DNA from: Actinoplanes siamensis
Lineage (GTDB): Bacteria; Actinomycetota; Actinomycetes; Mycobacteriales; Micromonosporaceae
DNA: 64,000 nt
Direction of reading: 5' to 3'
Assembly: GCF_016862395.1 (NCBI RefSeq)
Contig: NZ_BOMW01000035.1
Location: 62,001-126,000, forward strand
The notes beneath the pieces are model-generated. The model was not told the origin of the DNA, did no database searches, and saw only the letters and a list, made by a program, of their open reading frames with translations. Both the position numbers and the translations under genes were made by a program. This document shows positions 44,258 through 52,199 of the stretch, in pieces. Positions within the stretch are counted from its first letter, which is position 1. Every line of letters begins with the position of its first letter.

Positions 44258-46189
44258 GTGGCATCCTCAGTGACTCAGATTCCAACGTGGAGCAGCGGCG
44301 ACGCGGCCTCCCTCAGCGGACGCGCGGCCCCGGGCACGCTGATCGGCGGGCGGTACACGCTGCGCGCCGCAGTGGGTCACGGCGGCATGGGCACGGTCTG
44401 GCGCGCGGCGGACACGCTGCTGCGCCGCGACGTGGCGATCAAGGAGGTCATCCTCCCACCCGGCCTGGCGCCCAGCGACCGCGACGCGATGTACGAGCGG
44501 ACCATGCGCGAGGCCCGGGCCGCCGCCGCGCTGCAGCACCCCGCTGTCGTCCAGGTCTACGACGTCGTCCACGAGAACGGGCGTCCCTGGATCGTGATGG
44601 AGCTGCTGGACGCGCGCAGCCTCGCGGACATGGTGATCGAGGACGGGCCGGTCGCGCCGCGGGTGGTCGCCAAGATCGGCATCGCCCTGCTCGGCGCGCT
44701 GGAGGTGGCGCACGCGCACGGCGTGCTGCACCGCGACGTCAAGCCGGCGAACGTGCTGATCTGCCAGGACGGCCGCTGTGTGCTCACCGACTTCGGCGTC
44801 GCCCGGATGCCCACCGACGTGCAACTGACCACGCCCGGCATGGTGCTCGGCTCGCCGCACTTCATCTCCCCCGAGCGGGCCATGGGGCAGGACTTCGGCC
44901 CGCCCAGCGACCTGTTCTCGCTCGGCGTGACGCTCTACACGGCGATCGAGGGCCGCCCGCCGTTCGACAAGGGCGACCCGATCGAGACCATGCACGCGGT
45001 GGTCGAGGACCCGCCCGCCCCGGTGGTGCGGGCCGGCTCGCTCACCCCGGTGCTGATGGGCCTGTTGGAGAAGAACCCGGCGCAGCGGATGGACGTGCAG
45101 ACCGCCCGCACCCTGCTGCGGCAGCAGTTGGCCGGCCCGCTGGCCAGCAAGAGCCCGCCGCACATGATGACCGACCCCTATTCGGTGGTGCCCGCGACAC
45201 GGCCGGTGTCGCCGCCGCCCGCGGCCGAGACGCAGCAGATCCCGCCGCAGCCCACCGGCCAGATCGGCGGCCGCGCCATGCTCTCGCCGGGCGAGTCGCT
45301 CACCGACCATCTGAGCAAGCTGGAGCAGCAGAACTCGGGCGGCGGCCGGCGGCGGGCCCCCGAGCCGGCCGGCGCGGCGTACCCGACCGGCGTCCTGCCG
45401 GCCCACCAGGTGCCGCAGCCGACCGGTCCGACCAGCGTCATCCCGCCGCAGAGCGTCTGGCAGCAACCGGCCGGCGCGCGGCCGGGCACAGTGGTGACCA
45501 GCCCCGCCGCGAAACGCCGGATGGCGCTGCAGAACGCGACGCAGGCGGTGCAGGACAGCACCTCCCGCGCCGTCCGGACGTTCCGGGGCTGGCCGCGCAA
45601 CAAGCAGCTGGCGGTCGGCGGCGGCGCCGCGGCCGCGCTGCTGGCGATCATCCTGATCTTCTCGCTGACCGGTGGCGACGACGGGGCGACCCCGCCGGCC
45701 TCGGTGGCCCAGCCGCAGGACAACGCGGCCGCCGCGGCCGCCGGTGTGCAGACCCAGGACTACTCCGGCAACAAGGCCATCTCGGTGAAGGTGCCGGCCG
45801 GCTGGAAGCGCACCGCCGGCGGGACGTATGTGGACTACATCGACCCGGACGACAAGCTGCGCAAGGTGCGTGTGCTGGCCGAGCCGGGCAAGGCCACGCC
45901 GCAGCGGTTCGTCACCGAGATCGCGCCGAACGGGTTGAAGAAGTCGGCGAACTGCCCGAGTCCGTTCAAGTCGCTGAGCACCAACTCGGACGTGCAGGTC
46001 GCCGGGCGCCCCGCCGCCGAGCTGGAGTACACGTGCGGCACCGGCGACGCGATGCGCCACGGCATCTGGCGGATGACCCAGGTCGACGGGACGATGTACT
46101 CGTTCTTCCTGACCACTCCGGCCGCCGAGTTCGACGACAGCAAGAAGTACTTCGCGGCGATGGCGGAGAGCTTCCAGCTCAACCAGTGA
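44258..46189 (+). CDS. Receptor-type Ser/Thr protein kinase
   Basis: 643-aa PknB-like kinase. Kinase domain about 28-300: GHGGMG loop, Lys in VAIKEVILPPGL, HRDVKPANVLI, DFGVARM and GSPHFISPERAMG. A Pro/Gln-rich linker (about 305-450) precedes one membrane helix (AAAALLAIILIFSL, about 470-487). The extracytoplasmic part (about 510-643) has VKVPAGWKRTAGGTYVDYID and VAGRPAAELEYTCG, matching the layout of the 1193-aa kinase's outer domain. GTG 44258 or GTG 44270 may be the start. It precedes pmmB by 24 bp, so the two may be cotranscribed. Confidence 0.92.
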   Translation: MASSVTQIPTWSSGDAASLSGRAAPGTLIGGRYTLRAAVGHGGMGTVWRAADTLLRRDVAIKEVILPPGLAPSDRDAMYERTMREARAAAALQHPAVVQVYDVVHENGRPWIVMELLDARSLADMVIEDGPVAPRVVAKIGIALLGALEVAHAHGVLHRDVKPANVLICQDGRCVLTDFGVARMPTDVQLTTPGMVLGSPHFISPERAMGQDFGPPSDLFSLGVTLYTAIEGRPPFDKGDPIETMHAVVEDPPAPVVRAGSLTPVLMGLLEKNPAQRMDVQTARTLLRQQLAGPLASKSPPHMMTDPYSVVPATRPVSPPPAAETQQIPPQPTGQIGGRAMLSPGESLTDHLSKLEQQNSGGGRRRAPEPAGAAYPTGVLPAHQVPQPTGPTSVIPPQSVWQQPAGARPGTVVTSPAAKRRMALQNATQAVQDSTSRAVRTFRGWPRNKQLAVGGGAAAALLAIILIFSLTGGDDGATPPASVAQPQDNAAAAAAGVQTQDYSGNKAISVKVPAGWKRTAGGTYVDYIDPDDKLRKVRVLAEPGKATPQRFVTEIAPNGLKKSANCPSPFKSLSTNSDVQVAGRPAAELEYTCGTGDAMRHGIWRMTQVDGTMYSFFLTTPAAEFDDSKKYFAAMAESFQLNQ

Positions 46190-46213
46190 CGGCTGGTGTG
46201 CTATCAATCCGTA

Positions 46214-47866
46214 ATGGCACCAGAAGTTGATATTGAGCTGAGGGCGGCGGCCGAAGCCTGGCTCGCGGACGATCCGGATCCGGCGAGCCGGGCCGAGCTG
46301 CGGGAACTGATCGACGGGCTGCCGGCCACCGCCGCCGAGCTGCGCGACCGGTTCACCGGCCCCCTCACCTTCGGCACCGCCGGGTTGCGCGGGCGGCTCC
46401 GCGCCGGGCCGAACGGGATGAATCTCGCGGTGGTCACCCGCGCCGCGGCCGGCCTGGTGGCCTGGCTGGACGAGCAGGGCGGCCGGGGTCCGCTGGTGAT
46501 CGGGTTCGACGCCCGGCACGGCTCACGCGAGTTCGCCGAGCGGACCGCCCGGGTGGCGACCGCCGCCGGCCGTGCGGCGCTGCTGCTGCCGCGGGTGCTG
46601 CCCACCCCGGTGCTGGCGTACCTGGTGCGCTCCCTGGACGCGGTGGCCGGTGTGATGGTCACGGCCAGTCACAACCCGCCGCAGGACAACGGCTACAAGG
46701 TCTATCTCGGCGCGCAGTTGGGCGGTCCGGCCGGCGACGGCGCGCAGATCGTGCCGCCGGCCGACGCCGGCATCGAGGCGGCCATCCGGGCGGTCGCGAG
46801 CGCCGCCTCGGTTCCGCTGGGCGACGCGGGCACGGTCCTGGACGAGACGACCGTTGCCGGGTACGTCCGGAACGCCGCCGCCGTCCTGACCGAGAACGGC
46901 CCCCGCGACCTCACCGTCGCGTACACCCCGCTGCACGGCGTCGGCGGCGGCACTCTGGCCGAGGCGTTCACGGCGGCCGGGTTCGCCGCGCCGGCCGTGG
47001 TGGCCGACCAGGCCGAGCCGGACCCGGAGTTCCCCACCGTCGCGTTTCCCAACCCGGAGGAGCCGGGCGCGATGGACCACCTGATCGCGCTGGCCGGCAC
47101 GACCGGGGCGGACCTGGCGATCGCGAACGACCCGGACGCGGACCGCTGCGCGGTGGCGATCCCGGGCCCGGACGGCACGTGGCGGCCGCTGCGCGGGGAC
47201 GAGCTGGGGGTGCTGCTGGCCGACCATCTGATCCGGCGGGGCGTGCCCGGCGCGTACGCCACCACGATCGTCTCGTCGGCCCTGCTGGGCCGTCTGTGCG
47301 CGGCGCGCGGCGTGCCCTACGCGGAGACCCTGACCGGCTTCAAGTGGATCGTGCGGGCCGCTGAGGACCTCGCGTTCGGCTACGAGGAGGCGCTCGGCTA
47401 CTGCGTCGCCCCGGCGCTGGTGCGCGACAAGGACGGCATCACCGCCGCGCTGACCGTCGCCGAGTTGGCCGCCGGGCTCAAGGCCGAGGGGCGCACGCTC
47501 GGCGACCGGCTGGACGAGCTGGCGGTCGAGTTCGGCGTGCACGCCACCGACCAGCTGTCGGTGCGGGTGGAGGACCTGGCCGAGATCGGCGCCGCGATGG
47601 GACGGGCCCGGCGCCGCCCGCCGGCCTCGCTGCTCGGCGCCCAGGTGACAGAGGTCCTGGACCGTCTGCCGGAGAACGACGTGCTGACCTTCGCGACCGC
47701 TGCGGCCCGCGTGGTGATCCGCCCGTCCGGGACCGAGCCGAAGCTCAAGGCGTACCTCGAAGTGGTCGAACCGGTAGCGGACGGTGACGTGCCGGCGGCC
47801 CGGAGCCGCGCCTCGGCCGGGCTGCGGGCGCTGCGCGCCGAGATCGCGGCGGTTCTCGGGGTCTGA
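46214..47866 (+). CDS. pmmB: Phosphomannomutase/phosphoglucomutase
   Basis: 550-aa alpha-D-phosphohexomutase interconverting hexose 1- and 6-phosphates. The phosphoserine loop is VMVTASHNPPQDNGYK, the metal loop is ANDPDADRCAVAI, the sugar loop GYEEALGYCV, and the phosphate-binding loop IRPSGTEPKLKAYLE. The start ATG 46214 gives the family N-terminus; a few residues upstream are open but unconserved. It can supply sugar-1-phosphates for cell envelope glycans, including the cluster that follows. A hairpin terminator lies just after the stop. Confidence 0.92.
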   Translation: MAPEVDIELRAAAEAWLADDPDPASRAELRELIDGLPATAAELRDRFTGPLTFGTAGLRGRLRAGPNGMNLAVVTRAAAGLVAWLDEQGGRGPLVIGFDARHGSREFAERTARVATAAGRAALLLPRVLPTPVLAYLVRSLDAVAGVMVTASHNPPQDNGYKVYLGAQLGGPAGDGAQIVPPADAGIEAAIRAVASAASVPLGDAGTVLDETTVAGYVRNAAAVLTENGPRDLTVAYTPLHGVGGGTLAEAFTAAGFAAPAVVADQAEPDPEFPTVAFPNPEEPGAMDHLIALAGTTGADLAIANDPDADRCAVAIPGPDGTWRPLRGDELGVLLADHLIRRGVPGAYATTIVSSALLGRLCAARGVPYAETLTGFKWIVRAAEDLAFGYEEALGYCVAPALVRDKDGITAALTVAELAAGLKAEGRTLGDRLDELAVEFGVHATDQLSVRVEDLAEIGAAMGRARRRPPASLLGAQVTEVLDRLPENDVLTFATAAARVVIRPSGTEPKLKAYLEVVEPVADGDVPAARSRASAGLRALRAEIAAVLGV

Positions 47867-47872
47867 TCGGGC

Positions 47873-47901
47873 CTCCCGGGTGTCCACGGGACACCCGGGA
47901 G
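47873..47901. terminator. Bidirectional terminator between pmmB and GPP34 gene
   Basis: Perfect 13-bp stem (CTCCCGGGTGTCC / GGACACCCGGGAG) with loop ACG, six bases after pmmB and just past the convergent GPP34 stop. Confidence 0.8.
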
Positions 47902-47906
47902 ACTCG

Positions 47907-48590
47907 TCAGGCGACCTTGGGGGCGCCGAGCGCGGCCGAGATGGCCTTGCCCAGGGTGGCGACCACCAGCGCGACGCTGGGGCGCACGATGGAGTCCTCC
48001 ATGCCGGCTCCCCCGGCGAACCCGGCGCCCGCGGAGATCTCCTGCAGGCGGCGGTGGGCCTGCCCGGCCTCCTCCGGCGGCAGCTTCAGCGCCGGCTCCA
48101 TGCGGGCCGCGCAGAGCAGGGTGGCCAGCGCGGCGGTGCGCTCGTCCGGCACCGTGTCGGTGGTCAGCGCGTCCTTGAGCCGGCCCCGGATCTCGGCCTC
48201 GAACGCCGGGTCGGTCGTCGGGTACCGGTGCACGTGGATGAAGTCCAGTTGGGTCTCGTCGACATCCTTCACCACGCCGCGGGCGCACAGATCCTCCAGG
48301 ACCCGGGTGCGCAGCCGGTGCCGCAGGCGCTGCAGCCACTGGGCCGGGGTGTGCGGCTGGTCCTCGTCGACTTTGGCGAGCACGGCGTCGGCGATCGGGT
48401 CCCCGATCGGTGTCGGGTCCTTGACCTGCAGGTAGCCGTCGACATAGGCGACTCGGCCCGCCAGCGCGAGATCGATCAGCACAGCCGCGGCCATGCCGAG
48501 ATCGAGCCCGATCCGGGAGCCGGTCGCCTTGCCCGTCTGATCGTCGTACGCGAGAAGCAGAAGTTCCTCGGCGAGCGGAATGGAGGTCAT
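47907..48590 (-). CDS. GPP34 (GOLPH3/Vps74-like) family protein
   Basis: 227-aa protein with the GPP34 fold. Characteristic start IPLAEELLLLAYDDQTGKAT, then AAAVLIDLALAGRVAYVDGY, and LCAARMEPALKLPPEE. In eukaryotes the family binds PI4P and glycosyltransferases in the Golgi. Bacterial members are common in actinomycetes but their role is unknown. ATG 48590 has a GGAATGGAGG site region. It is divergent from the WbpD-like acetyltransferase of the glycan cluster. Confidence 0.85.
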   Translation of the reverse strand: MTSIPLAEELLLLAYDDQTGKATGSRIGLDLGMAAAVLIDLALAGRVAYVDGYLQVKDPTPIGDPIADAVLAKVDEDQPHTPAQWLQRLRHRLRTRVLEDLCARGVVKDVDETQLDFIHVHRYPTTDPAFEAEIRGRLKDALTTDTVPDERTAALATLLCAARMEPALKLPPEEAGQAHRRLQEISAGAGFAGGAGMEDSIVRPSVALVVATLGKAISAALGAPKVA

Positions 48591-48764
48591 GCAGAAAAAC
48601 ATAACGGCTCGGCGCTCGACCGTCAGTCGCCGGTGGAGCAGCATCCGGGTGCGACAAGGGTACCGAAACCAAGGGTAGTCGTCCGGTCATCATGGGTGAT
48701 CGGAGGGCGGGCTTTCCGCCGAGCCGGTTTCCCGCCGGAAATCGGCGAGCGGGAGACTACCGGC

Positions 48765-49289
48765 ATGAACTCCAACTCAAGCGAGCCGTTCATCCACCCC
48801 TCGGCGGACGTGGAGGACGGCGCCCGGATCGGGGCCGGCAGCAAGATCTGGCACATCGCGCACATCCGCTCCAGCGCCGTCGTCGGCGACGAGTGCGTGA
48901 TCGGCCGCAATGTGTACCTGGACGCGAACGCGGTGGTCGGCAACCGGGTCAAGATTCAGAACAACGTCTCGGTCTACCAGGGCGTGACGATCGAGGACGA
49001 GGTGTTCGTGGGCCCGTGCGTGGTGTTCACGAACGACCTGCGGCCGCGCGCGCAGAACCCGGACTGGACGATCACCCCGACGCTGATCCGCCGGGGCGCG
49101 TCGATCGGCGCCAACGCGACACTGATCTGTGGCATCACGGTGGGTGAGGGCGCGATGATCGCGGCCGGCTCGGTGGTGACCAAGGACGTCGAGCCGTACC
49201 AGCTGGTGCGCGGCAACCCGGCGCGGCCGGCGGGCTGGGTGGACGAGAAGGGCGAGATCGTCAGCCGGGATCCGGCGAAACGCCCCTGA
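48765..49289 (+). CDS. WbpD-like sugar N-acetyltransferase
   Basis: 174-aa left-handed beta-helix acyltransferase with hexapeptide repeats (PSADVEDGARIGAGSKIWHI, GDECVIGRNVYLDANAVVGN, then IGANATLICGITVGEGAMIA). The closest known type is UDP-2-acetamido-3-amino-glucuronate 3-N-acetyltransferase (WbpD/WlbB). Catalytic region includes FTNDLRPRAQNPD. Start ATG 48765, with GGGAGA upstream. It converges with the dehydrogenase gene, with a strong terminator between. It fits the last step of a WbpA-B-E-D pathway whose other enzymes are all in this cluster. Confidence 0.88.
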   Translation: MNSNSSEPFIHPSADVEDGARIGAGSKIWHIAHIRSSAVVGDECVIGRNVYLDANAVVGNRVKIQNNVSVYQGVTIEDEVFVGPCVVFTNDLRPRAQNPDWTITPTLIRRGASIGANATLICGITVGEGAMIAAGSVVTKDVEPYQLVRGNPARPAGWVDEKGEIVSRDPAKRP

Positions 49290-49295
49290 GAACGG

Positions 49296-49330
49296 CGACG
49301 GGCCCCCGGTCCTCGACCGGGGGCCCGTCG
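49296..49330. terminator. Bidirectional terminator in glycan cluster
   Basis: Perfect 15-bp stem (CGACGGGCCCCCGGT and its complement, 49296-49310 with 49316-49330) with loop CCTCG. It is located between the convergent acetyltransferase and dehydrogenase genes. Confidence 0.85.
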
Positions 49331-49352
49331 AAACCGATCATCCGGTACGGCG

Positions 49353-50636
49353 TCAGCCGCCGATCACCACGCGACGGATCGAGCCCAGCCGCTCGGGGTC
49401 GGTGACCCGGCGGCCGTCGACGACGACCTCGACGCCCGGCAGCTCGGCAGGCGTGAGGTTGCGGTACTCCGCGTGGTCGGCCTGCACGATCGCCGAGTCC
49501 ACCGCCTGGCCCTCCCACGCGGGCAGGCCGTGGGCGACCAGCTCCTCGGCGGTGTACATCGGGTCCGAGACGTACGCCGTGGCGCCGCGCGCCTTGAGCT
49601 CCTCGACGGTCGGGAAGACGCCGGAGAACGCGGTCTCCTTGACGCCGCCCCGGTAAGCCGCGCCCAGCACCAGCACGCTGCGGCCGGTCAGGTCGCCGAC
49701 CGCGGCGGCGAGCAGGTCCACCGCGTACGACGGCATCCCCGCGTTCGCCTCACGGGCCGCCCGGACCACCGTGGCGGTCGGGTCGTTCCACAGGTAGAGC
49801 CGCGGGTAGACCGGGATGCAGTGCCCGCCGACCGCGATGCCCGGCCGGTGGATGTGGCTGTACGGCTGGGTGTTGCAGGCGTCGATGACCAGGTTCACGT
49901 CGATGCCGAGGGTGTCGGCGTACCGCGCGAACTGGTTGGCCAGGCCGATGTTGACGTCCCGGTACGTGGTCTCGGCCAGCTTCGCCAGCTCGGCGGCCTC
50001 GGCGTTACCCAGGTCCCAGACGCCGTTCGGCCGGTCCAGGTCGGCACGCTCGTCGAAGTCCAGCACGGCCTGGTAGAACTCGACACCGCGGGCGGCGGAC
50101 GCCTCGTTCACGCCGCCGACCAGCTTCGGGTACTTGCGCAGGTCGGCGAAGACCCGGCCGGTGAGCACCCGCTCCGGGCTGAACACCAGGTGGAAGTCCT
50201 CGCCGGCGACCAGGCCGGAGCCCTCCTGGAGCAGCGGCGCCCAGCGGTTGCGGGTGGTGCCGACCGGCAGCGTGGTCTCGTAGCTGACCAGCGTGCCCGG
50301 GCGCAGGCCGCGGGCGATGTCCTTGGTGGCCGACTCCATCCAGCCGAAGTCCGGCTTGCCGTCCGCGTCCACGAACAGCGGCACGACCACCACGACGGCC
50401 TCCGACTCGGCGACCGCGGCCGCGGTGTCGGTGGTGGCGGTGAGCAGGCCGGCGCTGACCGCCTCCTTCAGCTTGACGTCGAGGTCGGCCTCACCCGGGA
50501 ACGGGACCTCACCGGCGTTCACCTTGCGCACGGTCGGCTCGGACACGTCCGCGCCGATCACGGTGTGGCCCTTGGAGGCGAACTGGACGGCGAGCGGCAG
50601 CCCGATCTTGCCCAGGGCGACGACACAGATCTTCAT
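49353..50636 (-). CDS. UDP-N-acetylhexosamine 6-dehydrogenase (WbpA/WecC type)
   Basis: 427-aa nucleotide-sugar dehydrogenase oxidising C6 of a UDP-HexNAc to the uronate in two NAD+ steps. NAD motif CVVALGKIGLPLAVQFASKG; central helix segment ELAKLAETTYRDVNIGLANQ; catalytic Cys in IAVGGHCIPVYPRLY, a form typical of UDP-GlcNAc/ManNAc dehydrogenases and unlike the GGSCLPKD of UDP-glucose enzymes. C-terminal domain has VLVLGAAYRGGVKETAFSG. ATG 50636. Proposed first step of the diacetamido-uronic acid route. Confidence 0.9.
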   Translation of the reverse strand: MKICVVALGKIGLPLAVQFASKGHTVIGADVSEPTVRKVNAGEVPFPGEADLDVKLKEAVSAGLLTATTDTAAAVAESEAVVVVVPLFVDADGKPDFGWMESATKDIARGLRPGTLVSYETTLPVGTTRNRWAPLLQEGSGLVAGEDFHLVFSPERVLTGRVFADLRKYPKLVGGVNEASAARGVEFYQAVLDFDERADLDRPNGVWDLGNAEAAELAKLAETTYRDVNIGLANQFARYADTLGIDVNLVIDACNTQPYSHIHRPGIAVGGHCIPVYPRLYLWNDPTATVVRAAREANAGMPSYAVDLLAAAVGDLTGRSVLVLGAAYRGGVKETAFSGVFPTVEELKARGATAYVSDPMYTAEELVAHGLPAWEGQAVDSAIVQADHAEYRNLTPAELPGVEVVVDGRRVTDPERLGSIRRVVIGG

Positions 50637-50970
50637 GCGAGAGTCTTTCCTCCTTGGCGGGGCTAGCGCCGGTACAACTTCCGGACCAGGCGCCCGGCGA
50701 AACGTCTCGCCCCGAACGTATTGACCGTCGCAGAGCCTCTTGACCAAACACAGGGGGCCGCGAGCGGTCGTCCAGCTTGACGGTGACCGTGTAGAAGAGT
50801 AGGCCACGCCGGTAGCGGAGCGAACCCGCGTCCGGCACTCACCTCCGGTCCGGGGAGTTTGTCCGGGGACGCCGCGCCGGGCGACGACACGCCGGTTTCG
50901 GGAATCAAGGTGGGTTCGATACGCTGTGTCCACCTTCGATCGCATTCTGATCGGCGTATTCTTGGCCGCT
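50637..50970. promoter_or_regulatory. Divergent promoter region in glycan cluster
   Basis: 334 bp between the divergent dehydrogenase and methyltransferase starts, without a convincing gene. On the plus strand TTGACG (50777-50782) with TAGGCC 17 bp further on is one candidate promoter. TATTCT (50957-50962), eight bases before the ATG at 50971, is a leaderless candidate. Confidence 0.4.
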
Positions 50971-51609
50971 ATGGCGCTACTCAGCGACGTGGAAGCCGCC
51001 GCGTACTGGAACGAGCGGCACCAGCAGGAGAGCGACCTCCGCTCGGGTGGCCACATGGCGTTCGACGAGGCCACCAACCGGATGTTCTACATCCGGCGAC
51101 TGGCGCTGCTGATGGACCTGATCGGCCTGCAGTCCTCACCGGTCGCCCCGCTGTTCCTGTTGGACGCCGGATGCGGCAAGGGCTGGTTCAGCCGGGAGCT
51201 GGCCCGGTTCGGTCATCAGGTGGACGGGATCGACGCCAGCGAGGTGGCGTTGGACCACGCCCGTCAGGAGGGTGGCGGGCCGCGGTTCCACCGGTCGTCG
51301 CTGTCCGGATGGCGCAGCCCGTGGCTCTACGACGCGGTGATCTGCGTGGACGTGCTGTTCCACATCCTCGACGACGCCGAGTGGGAGCGCTCGGTGCGCA
51401 ACCTGGCGTCGCTGGTACGGCTCGGCGGCCGGCTGCTGGTGGCCGACTGGCACGAGGAGCACGACCAGGCTTTCGGCAACTACCAGGTGCTGCGCGGGCG
51501 CCGCAGCTACCTGCCCCTGCTCCAGGACTGCGGCCTGCGGTTCGAGGGCTGGCATCCGTACGACTTCCGGGCCAGCGTCATCGGCCTCTACGCGTTCACC
51601 CGGCGGTGA
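50971..51609 (+). CDS. SAM-dependent methyltransferase
   Basis: Class I methyltransferase of 212 aa. Motif I is LFLLDAGCGKGWFSRELARF; motif II acidic end VDGIDASEVALDHAR; motif IV region DAVICVDVLFHILDD; then LVRLGGRLLVADWHEEH. An N-terminal piece (SDVEAAAYWNERHQQESDLR) resembles sugar/lipid methyltransferases. ATG 50971 is preceded by TATTCT eight bases upstream. The next gene begins four bases after its stop, so they are coupled. Target may be a sugar of the glycan; this is inference from context. Confidence 0.85.
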   Translation: MALLSDVEAAAYWNERHQQESDLRSGGHMAFDEATNRMFYIRRLALLMDLIGLQSSPVAPLFLLDAGCGKGWFSRELARFGHQVDGIDASEVALDHARQEGGGPRFHRSSLSGWRSPWLYDAVICVDVLFHILDDAEWERSVRNLASLVRLGGRLLVADWHEEHDQAFGNYQVLRGRRSYLPLLQDCGLRFEGWHPYDFRASVIGLYAFTRR

Positions 51610-51613
51610 GGAC

Positions 51614-52186
51614 ATGTTGATCAAGGAACTGCCGGCGCTCGCCGGTGGCGCGGACTCGGTCGTCTGGGCCGGCGGCGGGAATCAGGACGAGCTGCTGCGG
51701 GCGCTGCTGCCGATGCGGCCGGAGACCCCGCGGCGCGCCGCCGACGAGCCCTTCGACCCGGACGCCCTGATGATCGCGTTCGTGGGCCCGGACCAGCCGC
51801 CGGACGGATGGAGCGCCGCGCTGCGCGGCCTGCCGGCCGGTGGGCGGCTGTTGCTGCTGCTCGGCTGGCCGGTCGCCGACCTGCCGTACCACCTGGTGCT
51901 GGACCCGCTGGTCGGCGCCGGCTGCCAGGTGCTACAGGCGGTGCCGGTGGACAAGGCGAACCGGCACGGCGTGTACTGCGCGGTGATCGCGGCGCGGGTG
52001 GAGCGGCTGGCGCCGCTGCGGTCCTACCTGGACGACTCGCCGATCACGCTGGACGGCCCGGAGCCCGGACTGCCGGCGCTGCTGCGGCTGACCGGCGAGC
52101 ACACCTTCGCCGACCTGGTCGTCCGACCGCTGCGGCGCCGGCTGGCCGAGTTGGAGGCGGGCGACCGGCCGGCTTCCGCCGGCTGA
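51614..52186 (+). CDS. Unknown protein coupled to the methyltransferase
   Basis: 190 aa, no firm family. The middle and end (LRGLPAGGRLLLLLGWPVAD, then DPLVGAGCQVLQAVPV and HGVYCAVIAARV) resemble the second half of a Rossmann methyltransferase, but no SAM-binding glycine motif is visible. The C-terminus is helical (LVVRPLRRRLAELEAG). ATG 51614 lies four bases after the methyltransferase stop. It could be a non-catalytic partner of that enzyme. It is convergent with the following glycosyltransferase gene (13 bp gap). Confidence 0.7.
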   Translation: MLIKELPALAGGADSVVWAGGGNQDELLRALLPMRPETPRRAADEPFDPDALMIAFVGPDQPPDGWSAALRGLPAGGRLLLLLGWPVADLPYHLVLDPLVGAGCQVLQAVPVDKANRHGVYCAVIAARVERLAPLRSYLDDSPITLDGPEPGLPALLRLTGEHTFADLVVRPLRRRLAELEAGDRPASAG

Positions 52187-52199
52187 TCGCCCGCGCCGC

